From Bryobacter sp. (GTDB taxonomy: Bacteria > Acidobacteriota > Terriglobia > Bryobacterales > Bryobacteraceae): a DNA stretch of 64,000 nt. Position numbers and translations under genes: made by a program. The notes below the pieces were generated by a model. That model was not told the origin of the DNA and did no database searches. It saw nothing but the letters and a program-made list of their open reading frames with translations. The stretch is from positions 104,030 through 168,029 of the forward strand of contig JALHNH010000009.1 in the NCBI GenBank assembly GCA_022843625.1, written 5' to 3'. Positions 26,679 through 34,590 of this stretch are shown in pieces. Position 1 is the stretch's first letter. Every line of letters starts with the position of its first letter.

Positions 26679-26853
26679 TTGGTTCTGTCCACTCCTGATC
26701 TGTATAAAAATTAGCCACCCGCTGAAGGCGAGTCCCAATAATGGGCCTCAATTGGTCACGGCTTCAGGCGCACCCAAACCCGCAAAGCTGGCGAGGGACC
26801 AACCCAACAGTTTAGCGCTCAACCTTGGCGTGGGTCAATTTTGGAGATGGGGT
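26679..26853 (-). promoter_or_regulatory. Structured leader upstream of metK
   Basis: On the minus strand this 175-nt stretch between the DedA stop and the metK GTG contains CTGAAG ... CTTCAG (26767-26762 with 26727-26722). Inside it are CCAAT ... ATTGG (26755-26751 with 26737-26733) and a short CCCA-TTAT-TGGG hairpin. The stem is followed by TAATTTTTATACA just before the ribosome site. It may hold the metK promoter and a folded leader. No known SAM riboswitch consensus (SAM-I, SAM-II, SAH) was recognised. Confidence 0.35.
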
Positions 26854-27495
26854 CTAGGCCGTCTTTACTTTGGATCGCTGCCCAAACCAGCGCACAAAAA
26901 ACCAGCCGGCACCGAGGCCAATCACCAGAAGCAGGATCCAGATCAGATTGCCCTTCACCGCTTTCATCATCGCTTCGGGATCGTCCAGCAGCCCGGGCTG
27001 CTGCCCAATCGTCTGCGCCCCAAACCATGCCAGGATCCCGCACCACAGCGTCGAACCGATAAAAGTCACCAGTGCAAAGCTTCCAAATGGCACCCGGATC
27101 AAACCCGCAGGAAATCCGATCAAATGACGAACGACCGGTAGCAATCGGGAAAAGAATACACCGCCAAGGGCAAATTCAGCCAGCCATTTTTCCGCAAGTT
27201 CGAGGCGTTCCGGTGGCAACAGAAACCACTTGCCGTACTTGGCAAGAAATGCCCGGCCTAGCGTATAAGAAAACCAATAACAAAGACTCGACCCAAACGT
27301 AGAGCCAAGCCCCCCTGCCAAAATCACTCCCCAAAGCGACATCTGCCCCTGCTGGGCCCAATACCCGGCAGGCGGCATGATGATCTCCGAAGGCACTGGC
27401 ACGATCGTGCTCTCCAGCGCCATCATCAGAAAAACACCCCAATAGCCCATGTCCCGGGACCATTCAAACCATACCTTGATCAGTTCATGCAGCAT
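26854..27495 (-). CDS. DedA-family (SNARE-associated/VTT domain) membrane protein
   Basis: The 213-residue polytopic membrane protein has the family markers ESTIVPVPSEIIMPPAGYW near residue 30 and FFSRLLPVVRHLIGFPAGLI later. These carry the acidic residue and the conserved Arg of DedA proteins, which are implicated in lipid carrier and phospholipid flipping and in membrane-potential maintenance. The start at 27495 is preferred; the ATG at 27543 would add 16 residues that do not belong to the family. It is upstream of metK. Confidence 0.92.
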   Translation of the reverse strand: MLHELIKVWFEWSRDMGYWGVFLMMALESTIVPVPSEIIMPPAGYWAQQGQMSLWGVILAGGLGSTFGSSLCYWFSYTLGRAFLAKYGKWFLLPPERLELAEKWLAEFALGGVFFSRLLPVVRHLIGFPAGLIRVPFGSFALVTFIGSTLWCGILAWFGAQTIGQQPGLLDDPEAMMKAVKGNLIWILLLVIGLGAGWFFVRWFGQRSKVKTA

Positions 27496-27573
27496 GAATC
27501 GCCTAGTATACCGTCCATCCAGAGATTTGAAGGCCTCTGGCAACCGTTTTCGCCATATCGATTGGAGGACAGT

Positions 27574-27786
27574 ATGGCGTCAATCGAGAGATCATTCTTC
27601 GAACACCGATCCGGCGACCCGGGCACATACATCGTTCAGCGCGGTGACACATTCAGGCTTATTGCCGAACGATTGCATATCCCGATTGGTGATTTGCTCG
27701 GCGCAAATCCTACGATCTACAACATCAATTTGATCTGTCCAGGACAATCGATCCGAGTCCCGGTCACCTATCGACCGCCGCGCTAA
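27574..27786 (+). CDS. Small LysM-domain protein
   Basis: The 70-residue protein is almost only one LysM module: YIVQRGDTFRLIAERLHIPIGDLLGANPTI through ICPGQSIRVPV, with the typical GDT and GQ anchors. LysM binds N-acetylglucosamine polymers such as peptidoglycan. There is no signal peptide. The start at 27574 follows GGAGGAC by three bases, a strong ribosome site; upstream in-frame ATG at 27487 lies within the divergent DedA start. Cytoplasmic LysM proteins of this size occur in other bacteria, but their role is unclear. Confidence 0.85.
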   Translation: MASIERSFFEHRSGDPGTYIVQRGDTFRLIAERLHIPIGDLLGANPTIYNINLICPGQSIRVPVTYRPPR

Positions 27787-28550
27787 TTTTTGTGGGCGTG
27801 CATTCGCCGCAAACGCGAAATCTGACCCTGAAGTTCTTCCTTGTCCGGGTCAAATGGACGTAACTGCAAATAGCGCTCAAGATCTTGGGCGGACGCCTGA
27901 AAACGATGGGTTGCCGCTAGAGTGGCCGCTCGCTGCCGCAACGCGTCGGCATCCACCGGGTCTGCTTCCAGTAGCAGATTCAAGACTTCGGCCGCTTTGC
28001 TCCAGGCCTGCCGCTGCAGATAGATGATGCGCAGGTTATTCAACATCCGGATAAGAATCATTCGTTTGGGGGCAGCCACAAGAAAGCGCGGATCCACCTC
28101 ACCCTCGATGTCGTCTCGAATCTTGCCGCCATTGTAGATGTCCAGATAGTAGATGTCGTCCTCTTCTTCAAGACGAACCAGAAAGTGCCCCGGCGCACCA
28201 ATACCGTCAACCGAAACACCCAGGCGGCGACCCAGTTCCATATAGAGCAGGCAAAGTGTGATCGGAATGCCCCTCCGCGACTCGAGCACGTAATTCAGAC
28301 ACGAGTTGTGGGCGTTGTAGTAATCGTCCTCATTGCCGGCCAGTTGCAATTCCCCAAACAGATACTGCTGCGCAGCCATGCGAAAACTGCGTGTATTGCG
28401 CCGCCGGATCTCCTCGGCATGATAATCGAGCTCGGCAAGCCACGGAGCCAGGGGTAGATTCGGGTACTCGATGCGTGCAATCAGTAAGGCGGCTTCGTCC
28501 AGATTGGTGCTTTCGTCTTCGAGTCGAAGGATGCGGCGTAGCGGGTCCAT
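27783..28550 (-). CDS. SirB1-like transglutaminase-superfamily protein with TPR tail
   Basis: The 255-residue protein matches the SirB1/transglutaminase-like family: DEAALLIARIEYP near the start, NAHNSCLNYVLESRRGIPITLCLLYMELGRRLGVSVDGIGAPGHFLVR as the core with Cys and His in the right order, and a C-terminal region (about 170-245) with TPR-like helices (AEVLNLLLEADPVDADALRQR). Such proteins are widespread, and their biochemical role is unclear. Its stop shares CTAA with the LysM gene. Confidence 0.85.
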   Translation of the reverse strand: MDPLRRILRLEDESTNLDEAALLIARIEYPNLPLAPWLAELDYHAEEIRRRNTRSFRMAAQQYLFGELQLAGNEDDYYNAHNSCLNYVLESRRGIPITLCLLYMELGRRLGVSVDGIGAPGHFLVRLEEEDDIYYLDIYNGGKIRDDIEGEVDPRFLVAAPKRMILIRMLNNLRIIYLQRQAWSKAAEVLNLLLEADPVDADALRQRAATLAATHRFQASAQDLERYLQLRPFDPDKEELQGQISRLRRMHAHKN

Positions 28551-28577
28551 TGGGCTTTATGAGTAGAATACCGTTGG

Positions 28578-29273
28578 ATGCGTGCACTTCTTCTTTTGAT
28601 GGCGAGTTTTGTGTGTTCAGGTGCAGTCGATCATTGCGCGATCGATGTCGACCTCGACCGGGATGGCCGTAACGAGCGGCTGACGGTAGCCGGCGGCGGA
28701 GTCGAAGGCGCCCTGGTCGCGATCGCTCCTGGTGGCAAGCGCTGGGTGCTCGACCACCATGTCGTAACCCGCGAATGTTATTCGCTCGAAGTGTTTGGCC
28801 GCCCTGGAATCATGATCCTGCCCTACGGCATGGCCATTCGCTTCTATGAAGCCAGCGGCGGCTGGGGGACGAAGTGGAATTACGTCGATCTCTATTCCTT
28901 CTATACCGCCAGTTGGCAGGGTGGGTTGTTCCAAGCCGACATCGACGGTGACGGGCGACTGGACCTCTTCTGTGGCAACTACTGGATCCAGAGCCCGGCA
29001 AGCTTTGAACTGCCCTGGCGGCTATTCGCAATCAATGCCTTTCACGAACACCCGACGAGCGCGACGGCTCAATTGCACTGGGACGGCAGGCGTCTGCTGT
29101 GGGTAGAGAGCAGACGCCCCAAGGGCCGCGTTGTCTGGTTCCGGCCCCCGGAAGATGTAAAGCAACTCTGGATTGCGGAACCCCACGCACAGAACGAAAA
29201 GCTCGACTGCCCTCAGTTATCTCTGCAAGCCGGACAGCCGGTTATTTCCGCAAGTAAGCGTCGTTGCCGCTGA
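28578..29273 (+). CDS. Exported VCBS/FG-GAP-like protein of unknown function
   Basis: The 231-residue protein has a signal peptide (MRALLLLMASFVCSGAV) and two calcium-loop-like motifs, DVDLDRDGRNERL (about 24-36) and ADIDGDGRLDLF (near 119-130), as in FG-GAP/VCBS repeats, so one or two Ca2+ sites are likely. The remainder is beta-rich. It may be a small beta-propeller fragment or a single-domain surface protein. It overlaps the convergent cupin gene by 32 bases. Confidence 0.65.
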   Translation: MRALLLLMASFVCSGAVDHCAIDVDLDRDGRNERLTVAGGGVEGALVAIAPGGKRWVLDHHVVTRECYSLEVFGRPGIMILPYGMAIRFYEASGGWGTKWNYVDLYSFYTASWQGGLFQADIDGDGRLDLFCGNYWIQSPASFELPWRLFAINAFHEHPTSATAQLHWDGRRLLWVESRRPKGRVVWFRPPEDVKQLWIAEPHAQNEKLDCPQLSLQAGQPVISASKRRCR

Positions 29274-29589
29274 TCCAGTCCTCACGGCGAGGAGTGAACA
29301 GGTCGGTCACGATCGAGTCTTCGACCACGTCGACCGAATGCGGCAAATTGGGAGGGATCACCAGCGACTGGCCAGCCCCGAGGGTAATCACTTTACCCCC
29401 AAGGTGAAAAACCAGCTTGCCCGATGTCACGATCGAGACCTGTTCGTTGATGTGGTGATGTAGCGAGACATGGCCGCCCTTTTTGAGTTCCAGTTGAGCA
29501 ATGGTCATGCCCTCGGTGTGGATCACCCGGCGGGCAAAAAACGGCGTTACTTCTTCGAGGGGGATTTCATTCCAGTCGTAAAGAGTCAT
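29242..29589 (-). CDS. Cupin-domain protein
   Basis: The 115-residue single-domain cupin has a recognisable metal motif: GGHVSLHHHINEQVSIVTSGKLVFHLGG holds the H-x-H-x(3-4)-E of cupin motif 1, and PPNLPHSV the His of motif 2. It probably binds a divalent metal. The substrate is not known. It converges on the VCBS-like gene with 32 bases of overlap and is divergent from the DUF1080 gene by 14 bases. Confidence 0.85.
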   Translation of the reverse strand: MTLYDWNEIPLEEVTPFFARRVIHTEGMTIAQLELKKGGHVSLHHHINEQVSIVTSGKLVFHLGGKVITLGAGQSLVIPPNLPHSVDVVEDSIVTDLFTPRREDWISGNDAYLRK

Positions 29590-29603
29590 AGGCTATAGAA
29601 AGT

Positions 29604-30248
29604 ATGCAACGAAGATCCTTCCTCATGCTGGCGTCTCCCCTGCTGGCAGCCAACGGCAAACCGCTTTTTGACGGCAAGAGCCTCAAAGGATGGCTACCAC
29701 AGGACGGCAAGCCGCAACTGTGGACGGTAGAAGCTGGCCTCCTCGCCAATGGCCCTGCCGGCAAGGTGAATAACATTGTTTCGGAGGCTCAGTTCGGCGA
29801 TGTCGAACTCGATATCGAGTTCCAGATTCCCAAGGGCTCCAACTCTGGAATCTACCTCAACGGTCTTTACGAAGTGCAGATCTTCGATAGCTTCGGCGCA
29901 AGCAAGATCGGCACTCAGGACGGCGGCTCGATCTATCACCGCTGGATCGACAACAAACCGGTGGGCGGCAGCGTAGCCCGCATCAATGCCTCCAAAGCTC
30001 CAGGAGAATGGCAGACCTACCAGATCTCTTTTCGAGCCCCGCGCTTCAACGATGGCAAAAAGATCGAAAACGCCAGATTCCTCAAAGTGGTCTACAACGG
30101 CCAATTAGTCCAGGAAAACGTCGAGTGCGAAGGCCCAACCCGGTCTGCCATGAACCTCCCGGAAGCGCCCAGGGGGCCCATCATGATTCAGGGCGACCAC
30201 GGCCCGGTGAAGTTTCGAAAAATCACTGCTCGCGCACTAAAGGCGTAG
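29604..30248 (+). CDS. Exported DUF1080 (3-keto-disaccharide hydrolase-like) protein
   Basis: The 214-residue protein has a leader with an RR pair (MQRRSFLMLASPLLAANG) and then the DUF1080 hallmark GKPLFDGKSLKGWLPQDG, followed by EFQIPKGSNSGIYLNGLYEVQIFDSFG, the lectin-like core. Related DUF1080 proteins hydrolyse 3-keto-disaccharides in the periplasm. This fits the exported Gfo/Idh/MocA and TIM-barrel proteins elsewhere in the window, though they are not linked in one operon. It overlaps the convergent YdcF-like gene by 12 bases. Confidence 0.85.
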   Translation: MQRRSFLMLASPLLAANGKPLFDGKSLKGWLPQDGKPQLWTVEAGLLANGPAGKVNNIVSEAQFGDVELDIEFQIPKGSNSGIYLNGLYEVQIFDSFGASKIGTQDGGSIYHRWIDNKPVGGSVARINASKAPGEWQTYQISFRAPRFNDGKKIENARFLKVVYNGQLVQENVECEGPTRSAMNLPEAPRGPIMIQGDHGPVKFRKITARALKA

Positions 30249-30824
30249 GCCGAGGTCGAAAAGAGAATACCCAACGGCCTGCCTCAGATAAAGCCATCCC
30301 GTCTGGAAATTCGACAATTCTTTGGCCTGGCGTGGCGAGCCCACGCAATTCAGGCCGTGAGAACTCATCATCCGTTTGGCACGAAACAAATGGTAACCGT
30401 CACTCACCAGGATGCAGCTATTCCACCCCATCCTTTTAAGAATCTCTGCACTGGCGGCTGTCGATTGCGCCGTAGTAGCGCCCTCCGGCTCGATATAAAT
30501 CTGCTCAACCGGAATCCCCTTTCCGGCAAGATACCGGCGGCCTACTTCAGCCTCGGTATGAACCAGTTCACCGCCTGATCCGCCAGTGGTCAGTACGCGC
30601 GGAGCCATCTTCTTCTCAAACAAATCGTGGGCGTGATCGAGACGGCTTTTGAAAACAGGTGAGGGTCTGCCGTTGTATTCTGCCGCACCCAGTACAACGA
30701 TCACGTCCGATGGCCGCGCCTCGTCCAGTTGCGCCTGACGACGCACAGCAATCGTGATTTGCGCGACCTGGTAGACCCAGATCGCCAGAAAAATCGCGGC
30801 GGCAATGGACAAAAATTTCTTCAA
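30237..30824 (-). CDS. YdcF-like (DUF218) membrane-anchored protein
   Basis: The 195-residue protein has an N-terminal transmembrane or signal helix (residues 3-22) followed by a DUF218 domain: DVIVVLGAAEYNGRPSPVFKSRLDHAHDLF, VLTTGGSGGE and ILVSDGYHLFRAKRMM. Family members include SanA and YdcF, linked to envelope and peptidoglycan precursor control. The conserved Asp-Gly-Tyr-His motif (SDGYH) is intact. It diverges from the TrmH-family gene across 27 bp. Confidence 0.85.
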   Translation of the reverse strand: MKKFLSIAAAIFLAIWVYQVAQITIAVRRQAQLDEARPSDVIVVLGAAEYNGRPSPVFKSRLDHAHDLFEKKMAPRVLTTGGSGGELVHTEAEVGRRYLAGKGIPVEQIYIEPEGATTAQSTAASAEILKRMGWNSCILVSDGYHLFRAKRMMSSHGLNCVGSPRQAKELSNFQTGWLYLRQAVGYSLFDLGLRL

Positions 30825-30851
30825 CTGGCTTGAATTTAGTCTACTGAAGCT

Positions 30852-31622
30852 ATGGACGTATCGCGCATCGAGCGAATTTCGAGTTTACAGAACCCTCTTA
30901 TGAAGCTGGTGAAGAGGGCAATTCAGAAGGGGACGGCCACAGAAGACGGCTGCCTCGTCGCTGAGGGGTTTCACCTCCTCGAAGAAGCTCTTACCAGTGG
31001 AATGAAAATTGAAGCCATCATCGGCACGGCTCAGGGATTGGCCGGCGTAGGCGCGGTGGCAGATAGAATCCTCGAACTCCCAGACTCTGTCTATCGCGAT
31101 CTCTCCAGCATGGAAACCCCCCAGGGCATCATGGCGCTCGTACGCGCCCCTCAGTGGGATCGCAAAATGCTCTTTGAAGGCAACCCCCTCATCGTCGCCC
31201 TTGATAGCGTACAGGACCCAGGCAATGCCGGCACCATCCTCCGCTCGGCCGAAGCCTTCGGTGCCACCGCCGTATTCGCATTGCGCGGGACAGTCGATTT
31301 CGCCAATCCCAAGTTGCTTCGCGCTTCCTCGGGCAGTATTTTTCGCCTCCCGGTCTTTCGAGGAGAATTGAGTGAATTAAAGCTAACCCTCTACGGTGCC
31401 GCCGGAGACTCAGGCGATACCGGCAAGCTAGCCAGGGATGTTGACTGGTGCGGCCCCTGCGCAATTGTAATCGGTAGCGAAGGCCAGGGCTTGAGCGAAG
31501 CAGTGCGCAAGGCCACTCAGCCGGTCCGCATCCCAACTCAAGGCGTAGAAAGCCTCAATGCCGCCATCGCAGCCGCAGTCTTTCTCTACGAGGCGGCCCG
31601 ACAGCGGGGCGAGGTCGAATGA
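30852..31622 (+). CDS. TrmH/SpoU-family RNA 2'-O-methyltransferase
   Basis: The 256-residue SAM-dependent SPOUT enzyme has the three family motifs: motif 1 LDSVQDPGNAGTILRSAEAFGA (with Asn and Arg of the active site), motif 2 AIVIGSEGQGLSE and motif 3 IPTQGVESLNAAIAAAVFLYE. The N-terminal part (about 1-90, LQNPLMKLVKRAIQKG) looks like an L30e-like substrate-binding domain, so the target is probably rRNA or tRNA ribose; the exact site is unknown. It is coupled to rarA by ATGA. Confidence 0.9.
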   Translation: MDVSRIERISSLQNPLMKLVKRAIQKGTATEDGCLVAEGFHLLEEALTSGMKIEAIIGTAQGLAGVGAVADRILELPDSVYRDLSSMETPQGIMALVRAPQWDRKMLFEGNPLIVALDSVQDPGNAGTILRSAEAFGATAVFALRGTVDFANPKLLRASSGSIFRLPVFRGELSELKLTLYGAAGDSGDTGKLARDVDWCGPCAIVIGSEGQGLSEAVRKATQPVRIPTQGVESLNAAIAAAVFLYEAARQRGEVE

Positions 31623-32929
31623 GCAGTCTCTTTGGCGATGCCCCGGCAGCGCAGGATCTCGGCGCTGCAACCCGGCCGCTTGCCGAGCGCTTGCGCCCGG
31701 AGCGGCTCGAAGACGTAGTAGGCCAGCGGCATCTGCTCGCCCCCGGTCGTCCCATCCGCACGATGGTCGACAAAGACAAGCTTAAGAGCATGATTCTCTG
31801 GGGCCCTCCAGGCGTCGGCAAGACCACCATCGCCCGTCTCCTTGCCAAAGAATCCAAGGCCGACTTCATCCCCTTCAGCGCTGTCCTCAGTGGAATCAAA
31901 GAGATCAAGACCGTCATGGCCGAGGCCGAAAAGAACCTCCGCTACGGGCGCCGCACTGTAGTTTTTGTCGACGAGATCCACCGCTTTAACAAAGCCCAGC
32001 AGGATGCCTTTTTGCCCTACGTGGAACGGGGCGACATCGTCCTGATCGGGGCCACCACCGAAAACCCAAGCTTTGAAGTGAATGGCGCTTTGCTCAGTAG
32101 AGCAAAGGTCTTTACCCTCCGTGGGCTGTCGATCGAAGAACTGGCCGAACTGGTAAACCGTGGCCTCAAACAGATGGGTGTCGAAGCAGAGGAGCAAGTA
32201 CCGGAAATGATCGCCAGTTTCGTCAACGGCGATGCCCGCAATGCCCTCAACCTCGTCGAGATGGCCGGCTCGGTCGCAGACCACGGACGCATCACACAAA
32301 CAAGCCTCGAAGGTGTTCTCGAACGCAAGATGCTGCTTTATGACAAAAGCGGCGAAGAACACTACAACCTGGTAAGCGCCCTGCACAAAAGCGTCCGCTC
32401 CAGCGACCCTGACGCCGCCATCTACTGGTTGGCCCGAATGCTCGAATCAGGCGAAGACCGCATGTATCTCGCCCGGCGGCTCGTTCGCATGGCTGTCGAG
32501 GACATTGGCCTTGCCGACCCGCGCGCCGTCGAACAAGCCATCGCCTGCCAGCAGACGGTCCATTTTCTGGGCGAGCCCGAAGGGGATCAGGCGCTCGCTC
32601 AAATCACGATCTACCTCGCAATGGCAGCCAAAAGCGACTCGGCCTATCAGGCTCTCAAGGCCGCGCAGGCTGCGGCCAGAGAGCGCCTCGCCGAGCCCGT
32701 ACCCATGCAGTTGCGCAATGCACCCACCCGGTTGATGAAAGAACTCGGTTACGGCACCGGATACCAGCATGCCCACCAGAGCGCAGACGCAGTGGTGGGC
32801 ATGAAGTGTTTGCCGCCAGGGCTGGACGGTACTGAGTTTTACCATCCAACCAACCGGGGCGTTGAAGCCAAAATCCGCGAACGACTCGAGGAGTGGAAGA
32901 AACGCCGCGAAGCTACTTCTTCTTCTTAA
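31619..32929 (+). CDS. rarA: RarA/MgsA replication-associated AAA+ ATPase
   Basis: The 436-residue AAA+ protein acts at stalled replication forks. Walker A GPPGVGKTT (62-70), Walker B VFVDEIHRFN, sensor 1 GATTENPSFEVN, and the C-terminal MgsA domain (LHKSVRSSDPDAAIYWLARML and beyond) are all present. The N-terminus PLAERLRPERLEDVVGQ is typical. Its start overlaps the stop of the TrmH-family gene (ATGA), so the two form an operon. Its last 17 bases overlap the convergent RidA-like gene. Confidence 0.95.
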   Translation: MSSLFGDAPAAQDLGAATRPLAERLRPERLEDVVGQRHLLAPGRPIRTMVDKDKLKSMILWGPPGVGKTTIARLLAKESKADFIPFSAVLSGIKEIKTVMAEAEKNLRYGRRTVVFVDEIHRFNKAQQDAFLPYVERGDIVLIGATTENPSFEVNGALLSRAKVFTLRGLSIEELAELVNRGLKQMGVEAEEQVPEMIASFVNGDARNALNLVEMAGSVADHGRITQTSLEGVLERKMLLYDKSGEEHYNLVSALHKSVRSSDPDAAIYWLARMLESGEDRMYLARRLVRMAVEDIGLADPRAVEQAIACQQTVHFLGEPEGDQALAQITIYLAMAAKSDSAYQALKAAQAAARERLAEPVPMQLRNAPTRLMKELGYGTGYQHAHQSADAVVGMKCLPPGLDGTEFYHPTNRGVEAKIRERLEEWKKRREATSSS

Positions 32930-33386
32930 CTCCCGAGGCATCGGCCGTAACGGTGATCTCGATCTTCGATTTGCCTACCAGCTTAGCTACGCCTACTGTC
33001 GTGCGTGCCGGGCGCGGCTCAGGGAAATAGGTCATGTAGACTTTATTCATGCGGTCGAAGAGATCCATGTCGGTCAAATAAACCTGAACGGCAACTGCGC
33101 TCGCCGGTGTGACGCCGGCTTCTTTAAGAATTCGGTCAATATTGTCGAGGCAAGCTTTCACTTCCTCTTCAAAATTGTCTGGGATATTCCCTTTTGCGTC
33201 CCGGCCAATTTGGCCAGCAACGTAGAGAGTGCCATTAGAAAGGATTCCTGGCGAGTAGGGTCCTGCTGTAGAGGCTCCTGCTGGAAGCACTGCTTTCTTC
33301 TCGGCATACATCATTCCGGGAGCTAAAAGCAAAGAAAAGGCGAACAAAAGTGTGTATCGGCTCGGTGAGACTTGCATAGATAGCAT
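32913..33386 (-). CDS. Exported RidA-family (YjgF/UK114) protein
   Basis: The 157-residue protein has the RidA core: STAGPYSPGILSNGTLYVAGQIG, a middle helix, and PARTTVGVAKLVGKSKIEITVTA with Arg128 and Glu143, the residues that correspond to the enamine/imine-site Arg and Glu. Unlike typical 125-residue cytoplasmic RidA, it has an N-terminal leader (about 5-28, SRYTLLFAFSLLLAPGMMYA) that looks like a signal peptide. The C-terminus ends in KKKK. An in-frame Met downstream could give a cytoplasmic form, but the leader hydrophobicity is clear. Confidence 0.85.
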   Translation of the reverse strand: MLSMQVSPSRYTLLFAFSLLLAPGMMYAEKKAVLPAGASTAGPYSPGILSNGTLYVAGQIGRDAKGNIPDNFEEEVKACLDNIDRILKEAGVTPASAVAVQVYLTDMDLFDRMNKVYMTYFPEPRPARTTVGVAKLVGKSKIEITVTADASGVKKKK

Positions 33387-33495
33387 TCTAAACCACTCAA
33401 AAATAGTACCTTTGTACTCAGTGAAATTAGACCCAACAGGGGATTGAGGATTTTCGCCTTATGGCGCATCCTAACAGTGTCAGGAGAACAACATA

Positions 33496-33861
33496 GTGTT
33501 TGGAATGCAAAGCAGCAGTCGAGGCGTCAAAGACGCCAGTGATCGTCGGGCCTCAGATCGGTTCCCGATCGAGCGAGAGGTTCGCTACAAGGTTTTGTCA
33601 AAGCGCAGCGCTGATGAAGCTGGCTCGGGCAAGACAGTCAACATGAGCAGCTCGGGCGTTTTGTTCACTTCAGAACACTTCCTGATCCCTGGCAAACGTG
33701 TGGAAGTGGCCATCAACTGGCCCGCCCAATTGAATAATAAGACTGCCCTCAAGCTAGTCGCCCGCGGACGAGTCGTGCGTTGCGAAGACGGCAAAGCAGC
33801 ACTTGAGATTCAGCAATACGAATTCCGCACCAGTGGTTCTACCAGCCCCAACGTGCAATAG
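33496..33861 (+). CDS. PilZ-domain protein
   Basis: The 121-residue protein has the c-di-GMP-binding PilZ signature: RxxxR in RRASDR (Arg18, Arg22) and N-x-S-x-x-G in VNMSSSGVLF (Asn49, Ser51, Gly54). It is a single-domain, probably cytoplasmic c-di-GMP receptor. A GTG start at 33496 follows AGGAG by ten bases and is preferred to the ATG nine bases later. The gene ends in a strong intrinsic terminator at 33900-33930. A partner protein is not visible. Confidence 0.85.
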   Translation: MFGMQSSSRGVKDASDRRASDRFPIEREVRYKVLSKRSADEAGSGKTVNMSSSGVLFTSEHFLIPGKRVEVAINWPAQLNNKTALKLVARGRVVRCEDGKAALEIQQYEFRTSGSTSPNVQ

Positions 33862-33899
33862 CTCTTTTACAATTTTCCTGTCTCCTTAGCAGTTTTTTC

Positions 33900-33930
33900 G
33901 ACCGCCCTCAATTGGGCGGTCTTTTCTTTT
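33900..33930 (+). terminator. Intrinsic terminator after PilZ gene
   Basis: The stem GACCGCCC (33900-33907) and GGGCGGTC (33914-33921), loop TCAATT, is followed by TTTTCTTTT. It is a perfect 8-bp Rho-independent terminator on the plus strand. It does not serve the minus strand, where the hairpin is followed by A-rich sequence. Its T-tail reaches the stop codon (33929-33931) of the convergent DnaJ-WG gene. Confidence 0.92.
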
Positions 33931-34576
33931 AGGAGATGTGATGCCCACTACCTGTCGGATCAAAAACCAGCTCCCCACCCGGGTTTACCTTGCCCCAACG
34001 TGCCCCCAGACGAACATCGGCCCAGCCATTGGCAAAACTTCGGGCTTCCTGGTAGCGCGGGGGGATCGCAAAAGCCCCCTGCGAATCTATGAAGCCCCAG
34101 CGTCCATACCAACGCACAGCCGCCAGCCCCTCGGAAAAATCTGAGCAATCTTCGTAAAGCGGGTTGATCCGCCAGTGGCCGTTCTTGTCAATGAAGCCCC
34201 ACTTTTCTACCGACTGCACAGCTGCCAGCCCCCGCACAAAACCACGAGCCTGCGAAAACTCAGGGTGAATCATCGTCTTGCCCATTTCATCGATAAAGCC
34301 CCAAAACTCCCCAAAATCCATCGCGATCAGCGAGACGTCTTCGGCCATTTCACCGTGCTTCTGGATCGTCTCGTAGGCGTCCACGATCTCTTTGAGCTTT
34401 TCTTCAGCCTTGCGCCTGAGCCGCTCGGGTTCGGTCTGATGCCGGTCTGGATGCCAGATTTTCACCAGATCGTGATATGCGGCGCGCACTTCTTCGCTCG
34501 TGCACATGGGGCGAACCTCAAGAATCGAGTAGGCGCGAGCCAGATTTTCGGGAATGGGGGGGCTGATGCTGCTCAA
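33929..34576 (-). CDS. DnaJ-domain protein with WG repeats
   Basis: The 215-residue protein joins an N-terminal J-domain (about 13-75; His-Pro-Asp at 42-44 in KIWHPDRH, needed to stimulate Hsp70 ATPase) to four WG repeats. These have WG pairs at 92-93, 126-127, 160-161 and 194-195, exactly 34 residues apart; typical text is WGFIDKNGHWRINPLYED. WG repeats are beta modules of unknown binding partner. It lies 14 bases downstream of the ACT-domain gene, last in a six-gene minus-strand run. The J-domain is short but complete. Confidence 0.9.
   Translation of the reverse strand: MSSISPPIPENLARAYSILEVRPMCTSEEVRAAYHDLVKIWHPDRHQTEPERLRRKAEEKLKEIVDAYETIQKHGEMAEDVSLIAMDFGEFWGFIDEMGKTMIHPEFSQARGFVRGLAAVQSVEKWGFIDKNGHWRINPLYEDCSDFSEGLAAVRWYGRWGFIDSQGAFAIPPRYQEARSFANGWADVRLGARWGKVNPGGELVFDPTGSGHHIS
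33962..34309 (-). repeat. Four tandem WG repeats in DnaJ-WG protein
   Basis: Four protein-level repeats with a strict 34-residue (102-nt) period run through residues 90-205, each carrying the Trp-Gly pair, a Gly-rich turn and a short beta pair. The exact period across all three intervals suggests recent or constrained tandem duplication. Confidence 0.8.
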
Positions 34577-34590
34577 ATCGGAATATCGGC

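Noticed and set aside
25605..26714. A 369-codon open frame opposite metK
   Set aside because: It mirrors the metK codon frame, contains no recognised family and has no ribosome site.
26679..26738. Upstream ATG extension of metK (20 residues)
   Set aside because: The added hydrophobic residues are foreign to MetK; the GTG at 26678 fits the family start.
26679..26853. SAM-I riboswitch before metK
   Set aside because: No SAM-I core sequence or four-way junction could be found, so only an unassigned leader is listed.
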